This document shows positions 45,728-54,974 of a DNA stretch of 64,000 nt, in pieces. The notes under the pieces are model-generated. The model saw only the letters and a list, made by a program, of their open reading frames with translations. It did no database searches and had not been told where the DNA came from. The translations under genes were made by a program, and so were the position numbers. Origin of the DNA: Breoghania corrubedonensis (lineage in GTDB: Bacteria; Pseudomonadota; Alphaproteobacteria; Rhizobiales; Stappiaceae); assembly GCF_003053845.1 (NCBI RefSeq), contig NZ_QAYG01000013.1, positions 55,833-119,832 of the forward strand, read 5' to 3'. Within the stretch, counting starts at the first letter, position 1. Each line of letters opens with the position of its first letter.

Positions 45728-47992
45728 ATGTCCTGGTTCAACTTCAATTCCACAACCGGCGCGGACACCCGGGAGCAGGAAATCGGTCGCAACCTGCGCC
45801 AGGCGATCGACAATGTGTCGACCGCGATCATGATGATCGACCGGGACTTCACGATCACTTATGTCAACGGCAGCACGATGGCGCTGCTGACGAAGCATGA
45901 GGAGCATTTCAGAACACTCCTTCGCGACTTCAATCCCAACAAGATCGTGGGAACGAACATCGATGTGTTCCACAAGAACCCGAGCCATCAACGCCGCCTT
46001 CTCGCGGATCCGGCCAATCTGCCCCACAAGACAGAGATCAACGTCGGCCCCCTCACCATTGAACTCAACATCACAGGCGTATTCGACACGTCGGGTACTT
46101 ATATCGGCAACACCCTGGAATGGGCGGACGTCACCGAATTCAACGAGCTGAATGCCAATTTCCGCGGCCAGATCGATGCCATAAACAAGGCTCTGGCGGT
46201 GATTGAGTTCGCCACTGACGGTACAATCCTGCGCGCAAACAAGAATTTCGAGAAAGCGACCGGGTACAGCCTCGACGAGATACGGGGCAAACACCACTCA
46301 ATTCTTATGCCGAAGGGCGAACGGGACACGACCGAATACCGTCTGTTCTGGGAAAAGCTAGGGCGCGGCGAACTCGACCGAGGCCAGTACAAGCGCATCG
46401 CAAAGGACGGTAAGGAGATATGGCTGGAAGCCAGCTACAATCCGATCCTCGACGCCGATGGCAATGTGCTCAAGGTGGTGAAATACGCTTCCGATATCAC
46501 CGAGCAAACCAACCAGAACGCCAATTTCCGCGGCCAACTGGAAGCCATCAACAAGGCGCAGGCGGTTATCGAATTCGCTCTCGACGGAACGGTTCTTAAC
46601 GCCAATCAGAACTTCCTCGCCACGCTCGGCTACAGCCTTGAGGAACTGAAGGGCAAGCACCATTCCGTGTTTGTGGAGCCGGCCTACCGTCATTCGCCCG
46701 AATACCGCCAGTTCTGGGAGAAGCTCGGCCACGGCATCTATGACAGCGGCCGTTACAAGCGTATCTCCAAGACCGGCGACGAAATCTGGATCCAGGCCAG
46801 CTACAACCCGATACTCGACGCAGACGGGCGCCCCTTCAAGGTCGTCAAGTTCGCCACCGATATCACCGAGGAAGTGAGACTGTCGCAGATGCTGGAGAAC
46901 GCCGTCTCCAGTTGCCAGTCCGCCGTCGCCGCAGCCAAGTCGAACGACTTGCGCAAGCGCATTCCGCTTGAGGGAATGACGGGCGAAGTCGCGGATATGT
47001 GCGAAGGCATCAACGGCCTGCTCGACACCATGTCGAACCTGGTCGCCTTCATCATCACATCCTCGCGCTCCGTCAATGAAGGAGCGGAGGAGATTACCAC
47101 CGGCACCAATGACCTTTCGCAGCGCACAGAGCAGCAAGCCTCCAATCTGGAGGAAACGGCCGCTTCCATGGAGGAGATCGCTGCAACCACGAAACAGAAC
47201 GCCGACAATGCCCAGCAGGCAAACCAGCTGGCCATCAACGCGCGCGGCGTGGCCACAGACGGCGGCGCTGTCGTGACCCGTGCCGTCGACGCGATGTCGC
47301 AGATAGAGACATCTTCCCAGAAAATCTCCGACATCATCGGCGTGATCGATGAAATCGCGTTCCAGACCAACCTGCTCGCACTCAACGCCGCGGTGGAAGC
47401 CGCACGCGCCGGAGACGCGGGTAAGGGATTTGCGGTGGTCGCCTCGGAAGTTCGTTCTCTGGCTCAACGCTCGTCACAGGCCGCGCGCGACATCAAGGCG
47501 CTGATCGTGGAAAGCGGTCGCCAGGTCAAGGACGGCGTATCGCTGGTCAACGACGCCGGCAATTCGCTGACCGAGATCGTCGATTCCGTCAAGCGCGTAA
47601 CCGACATCGTTTCCGAGATCGCCGCCGCCAACCGAGAACAGTCCACCAGCGTGGAGGAGATCAACAAGGCGATCGGCCAGATGGACGAGATGACCCAGCA
47701 GAACTCCGCCCTGGTCGAGGAAAGCGCCGCCGCTTGCCGCATGCTGCAGGAACAGGCCGAAAACCTCTACCAGCGCATGGCCGTCTACCAGTTGGATGAG
47801 GCCGCCATGGAAAGGGTACGTTCGGAAGGTGAGGCGGTCACGCGACTGCATCCAACATCGCAACGCGTACCGGCGCCCGCAAGGCCCGTCCGCATCCCGC
47901 AACGTGCGGCTACAGGCGGTAGCGGCGGCGTCGCTGCCATGCAGGCAAGCCTGCAGACCGCGCTGGAGGACGACGACTGGAAGGAATTCTGA
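45728..47992 (+). CDS. Soluble methyl-accepting chemotaxis protein with three PAS domains
   Basis: 754 residues and no membrane helix, so it is cytosolic. PAS domains lie at about 20-130, 145-265 and 268-390; the second and third are near repeats (NANFRGQ..AINKA..VIEFA..DGT, KGKHHS, YRx[16 protein letters not shown]), suggesting internal duplication. A HAMP-like region (about 395-450) leads to the signalling domain, whose tip [20 protein letters not shown] starts near residue 541. The C terminus ends DDDWKEF, resembling the CheR-tethering pentapeptide (W-x-x-F). ATG 45728 has AAGGA upstream. PAS architecture suggests redox, oxygen or small-ligand sensing. Confidence 0.93.
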   Translation: MSWFNFNSTTGADTREQEIGRNLRQAIDNVSTAIMMIDRDFTITYVNGSTMALLTKHEEHFRTLLRDFNPNKIVGTNIDVFHKNPSHQRRLLADPANLPHKTEINVGPLTIELNITGVFDTSGTYIGNTLEWADVTEFNELNANFRGQIDAINKALAVIEFATDGTILRANKNFEKATGYSLDEIRGKHHSILMPKGERDTTEYRLFWEKLGRGELDRGQYKRIAKDGKEIWLEASYNPILDADGNVLKVVKYASDITEQTNQNANFRGQLEAINKAQAVIEFALDGTVLNANQNFLATLGYSLEELKGKHHSVFVEPAYRHSPEYRQFWEKLGHGIYDSGRYKRISKTGDEIWIQASYNPILDADGRPFKVVKFATDITEEVRLSQMLENAVSSCQSAVAAAKSNDLRKRIPLEGMTGEVADMCEGINGLLDTMSNLVAFIITSSRSVNEGAEEITTGTNDLSQRTEQQASNLEETAASMEEIAATTKQNADNAQQANQLAINARGVATDGGAVVTRAVDAMSQIETSSQKISDIIGVIDEIAFQTNLLALNAAVEAARAGDAGKGFAVVASEVRSLAQRSSQAARDIKALIVESGRQVKDGVSLVNDAGNSLTEIVDSVKRVTDIVSEIAAANREQSTSVEEINKAIGQMDEMTQQNSALVEESAAACRMLQEQAENLYQRMAVYQLDEAAMERVRSEGEAVTRLHPTSQRVPAPARPVRIPQRAATGGSGGVAAMQASLQTALEDDDWKEF

Positions 47993-48103
47993 GCCCGCGA
48001 GCGCCGTGACAGCACCGCCTTCGAGCTTTATCCCGTCGACCGGCCGTATCGCTCAAGACGCGATGCGGCCGGAGCCCGCCGTCCAATCCAGGTTCCGTCA
48101 CCC

Positions 48104-48973
48104 ATGCTCTCGCCAACCCCCGCTCCATTGCAAAAGCAACCGGAATTCCTCTTCACCGATGAGGACTTCGCCGCGCTTTCGAAGCTGGTCTACGACAATA
48201 GCGGCATCGTGCTGAAAGCGCACAAGAAGAGCATGGTCTATTCGCGTCTGACCAAGCGCTTGCGCCAATTGAACCTGAGAACATTCAGAGACTACTGCGC
48301 CCTGGTATCCGGCCGTCGCGGCGAGAGCGAACTCGGTCTGCTGATCAATGCGATCACCACCAATCTCACGAAGTTCATGCGCGAGCCGCATCACTTCGAA
48401 CATCTGGCGGCAACCGTCCTGCCGGAGATCAGGGAGGAAGCGCACCGGACGGGGCGTCGTCGGATGCGGATCTGGTCGGCGGGGTGCTCCACTGGCGAGG
48501 AGCCCTACTCCATCGCCATGACAATCTGCCAGGGCTTTCGCGATCTGAACAACTGGGACGCCCGTATTCTGGCCACCGACCTCGACACCTCCGTGCTCGC
48601 ACATGCCTCCGCCGGCATCTATCCCATAGACGCCTTCTCGCAGGTCCCGCGTCCCCTGATCGCCCATCATTTCTCACGCACTCCGAGCACGGACGCCGGT
48701 CTGACGGCCGCGCCCGATCTGCGGCGTCTGATCGCCTTCAAGCAACTCAATCTTCTGGGCCAATGGCCCATGCGGGGTCCTTTCGACGCCATTTTCTGCA
48801 GAAACGTGATGATCTATTTCGACGCCCCCACCAAGACACGGCTGATAAACCGTTTCGCGGACCTTCTGCGCCCCGACGGGTGGCTCTACATCGGCCATTC
48901 GGAGAGCCTGCTCGATCGTCAGACGACTTTCGAGCTCAAGGGCCGCACGATCTATCGAAAGCGCACCGCGTGA
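48104..48973 (+). CDS. cheR: Chemotaxis protein methyltransferase CheR
   Basis: 289 residues. The N-terminal helical domain (LTDEDFAALSKLVYDNSGI-like stretch from about 18) is followed by an AdoMet domain with LNAITTNLTKFMREPHHFE-type sequence, IWSAGCSTGEEPYSIAM (AdoMet site, about 124-140), ILATDLDTSVLAHA, and IFCRNVMIYFD. It methylates receptor glutamates and probably docks on the WxxF tail of the preceding receptor. Its stop overlaps the cheD GTG start by four bases. Confidence 0.95.
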   Translation: MLSPTPAPLQKQPEFLFTDEDFAALSKLVYDNSGIVLKAHKKSMVYSRLTKRLRQLNLRTFRDYCALVSGRRGESELGLLINAITTNLTKFMREPHHFEHLAATVLPEIREEAHRTGRRRMRIWSAGCSTGEEPYSIAMTICQGFRDLNNWDARILATDLDTSVLAHASAGIYPIDAFSQVPRPLIAHHFSRTPSTDAGLTAAPDLRRLIAFKQLNLLGQWPMRGPFDAIFCRNVMIYFDAPTKTRLINRFADLLRPDGWLYIGHSESLLDRQTTFELKGRTIYRKRTA

Positions 48974-49608
48974 CCGCGTCCCTGCTCACCCCTGCACCCG
49001 CAAGCCCACACCCCGGCGGGATGCCGGCCGTGTCGCGCTCCTTCAACCATCAATACGGCGTGGAACAGGTCCGCGTTCTGCCCGGCGCCTACTACACTAC
49101 GGGCGCCAGGGACGAAATGATCGTCACCATCCTGGGCTCCTGCGTCGCCGCGTGCGTGCGCAATCCGCGCACCGGCTACGGTGGCATGAACCACTTCATG
49201 CTGCCTCGAAGCGACAGTGGCGACTGGAGTGGTCTGAGCTCGGCCATGCGCTACGGCAATTTCGCCATGGAAGCCTTGATCAACGACGTCTTGAAAACCG
49301 GGTGCCCACGCGCAGATCTGGAAATCAAGCTCTTCGGTGGCGCGAACCTCTACAACGGTCCGAGCATGGTCGGCACCCAGAACCTCGAATTTGCTCTGGG
49401 TTACCTGAGGACCGAAGGGCTGCCTTTCAAGTCGCAAGATCTCGGTGGCCCCCGCGGCCGGCGTATCCACTATTTTCCCGCCACGGGCGCGGTCAAACGC
49501 CTCTTGTTGAAACCCACGACAGACCTCCGCCTCATCCGCTCCGAGCAGAATTATGTCCAGTCCCTGCAACAACAGCCGATTGAAGGCGACGTCGACCTTT
49601 TCGATTGA
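48970..49608 (+). CDS. cheD: Chemoreceptor glutamine deamidase CheD
   Basis: 212 residues from the GTG at 48970, or 195 from ATG 49021. The catalytic Cys is in VTILGSCVAACVRNP (Cys58) and the His in GGMNHFMLP (His75); KLFGGANL and GGPRGRRIHYFPATG follow, as in CheD. It deamidates receptor glutamines and can interact with CheC-type phosphatases elsewhere, but no CheC is present. The GTGA overlap with cheR favours the longer form by translational coupling, though homology starts only near residue 28. Confidence 0.93.
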   Translation: MTASLLTPAPASPHPGGMPAVSRSFNHQYGVEQVRVLPGAYYTTGARDEMIVTILGSCVAACVRNPRTGYGGMNHFMLPRSDSGDWSGLSSAMRYGNFAMEALINDVLKTGCPRADLEIKLFGGANLYNGPSMVGTQNLEFALGYLRTEGLPFKSQDLGGPRGRRIHYFPATGAVKRLLLKPTTDLRLIRSEQNYVQSLQQQPIEGDVDLFD

Positions 49609-49616
49609 GGACAGTG

Positions 49617-50675
49617 ATGCCGCACAAACCGGTCCGTGTACTGATCGTCGACGATTCCGCACTGATCCGTCAGTTGCTGACCAGGATGCTGTCCGGCGAT
49701 CCCGACATCGAGGTCGTCGGCAGCGCATCCGACCCCTACGCCGCGCGCGACAAGATCAAACAGCTTCTCCCCGATGTCATTACACTCGACATTGAGATGC
49801 CGCGCATGGACGGATTGGAATTCCTGCACAAGATCATGACCCTGCGCCCCATGCCGGTGGTCATGGTGTCGTCTCTCACGCAGGCCGGCGCGGACACGAC
49901 GTTGCAGGCCCTGGAAATGGGCGCCATTGATTTCGTGGCCAAACCCACGGTAGATCTTCAGTTCGGCCTTCTGGAAAAGCAGGTGGAAATCTGCGCCAAG
50001 GTCAAGACGGCGGCCTCTGCCAACCTGCGGCGCGAGCCGATGCGAACCGCCGCCGAGCCGCGCAACAGCGGGTATTCCTCGACGGAGAAGATCGTCGCCA
50101 TAGGCGCCTCGACAGGTGGGGTGGAAGCACTTCGAACGGTTCTTTCCGCGCTTCCCGCCGATAGTCCCGCCATCCTCATCACGCAGCACATGCCTGTCCA
50201 TTTCACCTCAACGTTCGCCAAACGTCTCGACGGACTTTGCAACATTGCGGTGGAGGAAGCGCGCGAAGGCACACGCGTCCTGCCCGGACACGCCTATATC
50301 GCCCCCGGGGATCTACACCTTCGTCTGACACGCAGCGGCGCCAACTACGTATGCAATGTGAATGGAGACGATCGCGTGTCCGGTCATTGCCCGTCTGTGG
50401 ACGTGCTGTTCCGTTCCGTGGCCACCGCCGCCGGCCGCAATGCACTCGGCGTGATCCTGACGGGAATGGGCAAGGACGGCGCCCTGGGCCTTCTGGAAAT
50501 GCGCAAGGCGGGTTCCACAACATTCGGTCAGGACGCTGCGAGCTGCATCGTCTACGGCATGCCGCGCGCCGCGATGGAATGTGGAGCGGTCGAGACACAA
50601 CTACCGCTCGATCAAATTGCCCAGAATATCCTGGATGCCTGCAGCCCGACCGCGTTACGCACGACCCGCATATAA
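49617..50675 (+). CDS. cheB: Chemotaxis methylesterase CheB
   Basis: 352 residues: receiver (Asp58 in VITLDIEMPRMDG), a linker of about 25 residues, and a methylesterase domain with the catalytic triad Ser165 (AIGASTGG), His191 (ITQHMP) and Asp287 (GMGKDGALG). These are one residue offset from E. coli CheB. ATG 49617 has GAGG at six bases, formed partly by the cheD stop codon region. It ends the core operon; an AT-rich gap of 130 bp follows. Confidence 0.96.
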   Translation: MPHKPVRVLIVDDSALIRQLLTRMLSGDPDIEVVGSASDPYAARDKIKQLLPDVITLDIEMPRMDGLEFLHKIMTLRPMPVVMVSSLTQAGADTTLQALEMGAIDFVAKPTVDLQFGLLEKQVEICAKVKTAASANLRREPMRTAAEPRNSGYSSTEKIVAIGASTGGVEALRTVLSALPADSPAILITQHMPVHFTSTFAKRLDGLCNIAVEEAREGTRVLPGHAYIAPGDLHLRLTRSGANYVCNVNGDDRVSGHCPSVDVLFRSVATAAGRNALGVILTGMGKDGALGLLEMRKAGSTTFGQDAASCIVYGMPRAAMECGAVETQLPLDQIAQNILDACSPTALRTTRI

Positions 50676-50805
50676 AAATCTGCAAGTAAAATTCCGTATG
50701 TATAAGTATACAGATCAGATAAACCGCATATAAACCATTCTGCATCAGAAATATGTGCGGCATTTCCGACTCCATACTCATATAATTCAGGGAATATTCC
50801 TAGTT

Positions 50806-51888
50806 ATGCAACAAGACCTGAATAAAGAGCAGGCAGTCGATCTCCTGGACAAATGGCTGGGCCTTTCACGCACGCAACGTTACGCCTTGGAAGCGCTCGT
50901 CGCCGAGATCGGACGGGCGTCGACGGATGTGGAGGAAAGCGTCTCCGATCTGACCGGCCGTTTTCAAAGCATTGCCGACAAGACGCAGGAGCAAGCGCGA
51001 TCCGTGCTCGAGATCGCGGAACTGACGACAGCGGTCACGATCGGTGACGAGGTCATCCCCTTGACGGAATTCGCAGGAGGACTGCGAACGACGCTTTCGG
51101 ATCTGATGGAACGGATCATCCACCTGTCCTCGCGCAGCATATCGATGGTTTACACGCTCGACGACGTGATGGTCGAGCTGGCGGATGTCGACAAGAGTGT
51201 CCAGCAAATCGACAAGATCAACTACCAGACCAATCTTCTGGCACTCAACGCGAAGATCGAGGCGGCGCGTGCAGGCGAAGCCGGGCGGGGGTTCGCTGTC
51301 GTCGCCCAGGAGGTCCGAGAGCTGGCCAAGCGGGTCGGCGACATGGCGAGCACGCTGAAGGGACAACTCGGATCGATCTCGGAAAATCTGCACAAGACAC
51401 ATTCCCTCGTGCAGGACATCGCGAGCCTGGACATGTCGGAGCAGAATGTCGAGACCAATGCCCGCTTTACGATGATCATGGATTGCATCGTCGGCCAGAA
51501 TGCTCGCCTATCGCAGTTCCTGGAAGATACCGCGTCCACATCCCAGGATATCACCAACGATATTTCCGCAGCCGTCGTCAGTATGCAGTTCCAGGATCGG
51601 ACCACGCAGGTCCTGCAGAACGTTGGCATTGGTTTGAACGCACTGGCCACCGGCAATACGGACCTGGAGAGCAGGACGAAACGCGAACTCCCTGAAACGG
51701 ATAAGAGCGAAGCAGTGGACGGCGAATGGGCCCGCGCCATCGCCAGCGAATTCTCGCTCGGCGACGTCCGGGCGCGCTTCCTGAACCACCTCCAGCTCAC
51801 CGTGGATACGGCCACGCCCGCGCAAGGGGCAAGCAACAGCAATTCCGCCGCCCCGTCCGAGCTCGACGACACCATCGAGCTTTTCTGA
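50806..51888 (+). CDS. Short soluble MCP-like protein with CheZ-like DxxxQ motif
   Basis: 360 residues without membrane helix or recognised sensor domain. A helical N terminus leads to a receptor-signalling tip ([20 protein letters not shown], near residue 138) flanked by helical arms. In the C-terminal arm the sequence [12 protein letters not shown] (Asp264, Gln268) has the D-x-x-x-Q arrangement that CheZ uses to dephosphorylate CheY. The last 70 residues are acidic and end ELDDTIELF. The cluster has no CheZ, CheC or CheX, so a phosphatase role is conceivable but unproven. The 130-bp AT-rich upstream gap suggests its own promoter; the ATG has only a weak AGGGA site. Confidence 0.85.
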   Translation: MQQDLNKEQAVDLLDKWLGLSRTQRYALEALVAEIGRASTDVEESVSDLTGRFQSIADKTQEQARSVLEIAELTTAVTIGDEVIPLTEFAGGLRTTLSDLMERIIHLSSRSISMVYTLDDVMVELADVDKSVQQIDKINYQTNLLALNAKIEAARAGEAGRGFAVVAQEVRELAKRVGDMASTLKGQLGSISENLHKTHSLVQDIASLDMSEQNVETNARFTMIMDCIVGQNARLSQFLEDTASTSQDITNDISAAVVSMQFQDRTTQVLQNVGIGLNALATGNTDLESRTKRELPETDKSEAVDGEWARAIASEFSLGDVRARFLNHLQLTVDTATPAQGASNSNSAAPSELDDTIELF

Positions 51889-51901
51889 AGGAACCCGTTC
51901 C

Positions 51902-52207
51902 ATGAATGCCCAGACCAGCCAGACGGGCCAAACCCATCACATCAAGCTGAGCGGACGTTTGGTGTTCTCCGACCACGCCGAATTCCGCCATCTGCTCAAC
52001 CAGATCACGGCAGCGAAAGTGGAGTCGTGCATTATCGACCTGTCGGAATTGCAGTCCATCGACTCCTCCGGTCTTGGCATGTTCATGGTTGCTTTGGAAA
52101 CCGGCAAGGAGAATGGCTGGTCTCTCACCCTGCGTTCCCCGCAAGGCCACGTGAAGGCGCTCATCGAACTCGGCAAGTTCGACAAGCTCCTGAACGTCGA
52201 AAAATGA
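51902..52207 (+). CDS. STAS-domain anti-sigma factor antagonist-like protein
   Basis: 101 residues, a single STAS domain with the canonical phosphorylation loop ELQSIDSSGLGMFMVAL (Ser55 or Ser56). In partner-switching systems this serine is phosphorylated by an RsbW-type kinase and dephosphorylated by a PP2C phosphatase; candidates for both follow directly. It starts 13 bp after the MCP-like gene. Confidence 0.92.
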   Translation: MNAQTSQTGQTHHIKLSGRLVFSDHAEFRHLLNQITAAKVESCIIDLSELQSIDSSGLGMFMVALETGKENGWSLTLRSPQGHVKALIELGKFDKLLNVEK

Positions 52208-52217
52208 TGGCGTGCCC

Positions 52218-53453
52218 ATGAGGAGGGATCGGGAGGGATTTGACGAGGCCCAGAGCCACCGGTTCAGCGACAACCTCGGTTTCGAGTTGAAGAACTCACG
52301 CATTCTGATCGTCGATGACACATTGACGGTCCGTGCGGTGATCGCCGGCTATCTGCGCAATTACGGCTACGTCAACTTGCGCGAAGCCTGCGATGGGGCC
52401 GAAGGGCTAGACATCGCGCACGAATGGGCCCCCGATCTCATTATCACCGATCTGATGATGCCGCGCATCGATGGCTTCGAGCTGTGTCACCGCCTCCACT
52501 CATCTCCCGAAACGGCTAATGTACCGATCCTGGTTCAAACAGCGCTCAACAAGTCCGAGGAACGCTCCGCCGTCTTCAGCGCGGGCGCGGCCGACCTGAT
52601 CTCCAAGCCGATCGACCCCCAGGAATTGCTCGGCCGCGTGCGGACGCATCTGGAAAAACGGCGTCTGATCGCCCGTCTTTCGGATTTCCAGCGGCGCATG
52701 GAAAACGAGCTGGCGCTCGCGCGTACGATGCAGGAATCCATCCTGCCCGAAGACGACGAACTCGCCGCGATAAGCGCGCGCTACGGCGTCACCCTTGCCA
52801 GTCACTATGAAGCCTCCATCGGACTGGGCGGCGACCTCTGGGGCCTTTCCCCGATCGATGACGACCGGCTGGCCGTGTTCAGCGCCGACTTCTCCGGCCA
52901 CGGCGTCGGCGCCGCATTGAACACCTTCCGCCTGCATTCCTTCATCGTCGGCGGCGCCGTCAAGGCGGGTTCCCCGGCCGAATGGCTCTCCCAACTCAAT
53001 GTCTTCTTCTACGACCTGCTACCAGCCGGCCAGTTCGCAACCGTGTTTTGCGCCTTCATCGATTTTGCGCGCAACACATTCGACTATGCTTCCGCCGGCG
53101 CCCCGCCCCCACTCCTGAATTCCCCCGACACCGCAGGTTCCTTCCAGTCCCTCGACAGCGCCGGCTATCCAATCGGCCTGCTCAGCGGGGCACGCTACGA
53201 AAATGCAACCTGTGCATTCCCGCCTGGCAGCACGCTTTTTCTCTACAGCGATGCGTTGATCGAAACTCCGGAACCCCCGAATGCGGTCTTCACGACACAT
53301 TCTCTGTGCGAATTCCTTCAAAGCATGTCCGCCGGGGCAACACCGCAAGAACAGAAGGAGAAGGTTCTCAATCATCTTCGCAAGACCGGTATGGAGAAGC
53401 CCGAAGACGACCTGACGATTGTGATTCTCAAATCGAGGAGCGCGGCTCCATGA
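52218..53453 (+). CDS. Response regulator fused to PP2C/SpoIIE-type phosphatase
   Basis: 411 residues: a receiver (about 27-145; Asp78 in LIITDLMMPRIDG), a helical linker (about 150-185), and a SpoIIE/RsbU-like phosphatase domain with SIGLGGDLWGLSPID, VFSADFSGHGVGAALN and LYSDALIE, where Asp residues bind metals. The receiver presumably gates dephosphorylation of the STAS partner. ATG 52218 is used; GTG 52212 is possible. It shares a four-base overlap with the next gene. Confidence 0.92.
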   Translation: MRRDREGFDEAQSHRFSDNLGFELKNSRILIVDDTLTVRAVIAGYLRNYGYVNLREACDGAEGLDIAHEWAPDLIITDLMMPRIDGFELCHRLHSSPETANVPILVQTALNKSEERSAVFSAGAADLISKPIDPQELLGRVRTHLEKRRLIARLSDFQRRMENELALARTMQESILPEDDELAAISARYGVTLASHYEASIGLGGDLWGLSPIDDDRLAVFSADFSGHGVGAALNTFRLHSFIVGGAVKAGSPAEWLSQLNVFFYDLLPAGQFATVFCAFIDFARNTFDYASAGAPPPLLNSPDTAGSFQSLDSAGYPIGLLSGARYENATCAFPPGSTLFLYSDALIETPEPPNAVFTTHSLCEFLQSMSAGATPQEQKEKVLNHLRKTGMEKPEDDLTIVILKSRSAAP

Positions 53454-54439
53454 GCCAATCCGACCCTCTCGCAGGGCGTTCAGGTCCCGCAACATCTCGC
53501 AACAGGAGGGGCCTCGTGGCGATCCTGTCCGACGATGCCAGCCGGATCCTATCCGCCGCGGCCGTCTTGCAGAAAAAGGGCGCCCGTTTCCGGTTCGTCG
53601 AAACCCCACAGGATCTGAAACAGATCGTGTGCGCATGTTGCGACAATATCGAGGTCGCCCTCGTCGAAGAGCCATTACCGCGCGCGCATATCCAGAACCT
53701 TCTGCGTCAACCTCTCCCTGCCGCAATCTGTCCTGCGCTGCATACGGTTGTCCTGATGGAGGAGGCCGATACGGAAATGCGCGAACAGGTGCGCCAGGCC
53801 GGAGCGACGCTCGTGGATGAGGCACCACAAGACTCTCTCCCCCTCCAAGACCTGTTGCACACCAGGGTTCCCCATCCCTCTCCCGTTCCCGCGTCTCCGC
53901 GCGCGGAGCCCTCCGAGTTCGGCTTGCTCCTGTCCGGCGTCTTCGAGATCCGCTCACTGGAGGAGGCTGAGAAACTGTCGAACCTTCTGGCCAGCAATAC
54001 CCCCGAACCGGAGAAGGTTCGCATCGGCATATGGGAATTGCTGTCCAACGCAATAGAGCACGGGAACCTGGGGATCAGTTTCGAAGAAAAGACCCGCCTT
54101 CTCGAAACCGGCCGCTTCCACGAGGAAGTTACCCGCAGATTGAGGCTCAAACGCTACCGCGACCGCGTCGCGCGCGTGGTCTTCTCCGCCGGCCCAAACA
54201 GCGCCCGTCTGCAGGTCAGCGACGAAGGTCCCGGCTTCGATTTCCGCAAGTTTCTGAAACGGGAGCTGCAACTTGAACGCCCGAACGGACGCGGCATCCG
54301 GCTTGTCTGCCGCATGTGCTTCGACGAGCTCTCCTATATCGGCGCGGGCAACACGGTCGAAGCCACCGTTCACTTCTGCGACCGCCCCGGGGATGCCCCC
54401 GAAGACGTCTCGGCAGAGGAAAACACGGATCCAAGATGA
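53450..54439 (+). CDS. RsbW-like ATPase-domain protein with receiver-like N terminus
   Basis: 329 residues. The N-terminal 125 residues look like a degenerate receiver (GLVAILSDDASRILSA..VALVEEPLP) lacking a clear phospho-acceptor context. The C-terminal half has a GHKL ATPase fold of the anti-sigma kinase type, with N box GIWELLSNAIEHGN, G1 VSDEGPGFDF and GRGIRLVCRMCFDEL. It is the likely kinase of the upstream STAS protein in a partner-switching trio. The start overlaps the phosphatase stop (ATGA). Confidence 0.85.
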   Translation: MSQSDPLAGRSGPATSRNRRGLVAILSDDASRILSAAAVLQKKGARFRFVETPQDLKQIVCACCDNIEVALVEEPLPRAHIQNLLRQPLPAAICPALHTVVLMEEADTEMREQVRQAGATLVDEAPQDSLPLQDLLHTRVPHPSPVPASPRAEPSEFGLLLSGVFEIRSLEEAEKLSNLLASNTPEPEKVRIGIWELLSNAIEHGNLGISFEEKTRLLETGRFHEEVTRRLRLKRYRDRVARVVFSAGPNSARLQVSDEGPGFDFRKFLKRELQLERPNGRGIRLVCRMCFDELSYIGAGNTVEATVHFCDRPGDAPEDVSAEENTDPR

Positions 54440-54458
54440 AGCAATCGTGGAGATGGAA

Positions 54459-54974
54459 ATGAAACCCCTGTTTGCAATGCTCTTGTGGTTGATCGCATTG
54501 ACACCGGTAACCATCGAGAGCGTCAACGCCGAAGAACTGGAGACACCGAAGGGCAAGGCGCTCCTCGTGGTGCATGGAAACATTGCTCACACCAACCGCG
54601 ACGGCGCCGCCCACTTCGACCTAGCGATGCTGAACGCTCTGCCGGGCCGCATCGCCACTGTCCAGACGCCATGGACCCAGGGCATTGTCACCTTCGAAGG
54701 TCCGTTGCTGCGCTCCGTTCTTGATCGCGTGGGCGCCTCCGGAAGCACGCTTGTGATCCGCGCCTTGAACGATTACAGCGCCGAAGTCCCGCTTTCGGAC
54801 GCATATGAACTGGACACTATCCTCGCTCTGAAGAAAAATGACCAATACATGAGCATACGGGACAAGGGACCGATATTCCTCATCTACCCCTTCGACAAGA
54901 ACCCCGACGTCTACAACGAAAAATACTTCGTGCGTTCGGTTTGGCAGATCCGTGAAATCGAGGTTGTGCGTTGA
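54459..54974 (+). CDS. Periplasmic SUOX-fold (molybdopterin-binding-like) protein, probable sensor partner
   Basis: 171 residues with a signal peptide (FAMLLWLIALTPVTIESVNA). The mature part resembles the small oxidoreductase molybdopterin-binding fold (TPWTQGIVTFEGPLLRSVLD, IRALNDYSAEVPLSD, FLIYPFDKNP, RSVWQIREIEV). There is no Cys in the protein, whereas SUOX-type enzymes bind molybdenum through a Cys, so catalysis is doubtful. It is translationally coupled to the following hybrid kinase (TTGA overlap), which points to ligand presentation or sensing. ATG 54459 has GGAG six bases upstream. Confidence 0.75.
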   Translation: MKPLFAMLLWLIALTPVTIESVNAEELETPKGKALLVVHGNIAHTNRDGAAHFDLAMLNALPGRIATVQTPWTQGIVTFEGPLLRSVLDRVGASGSTLVIRALNDYSAEVPLSDAYELDTILALKKNDQYMSIRDKGPIFLIYPFDKNPDVYNEKYFVRSVWQIREIEVVR

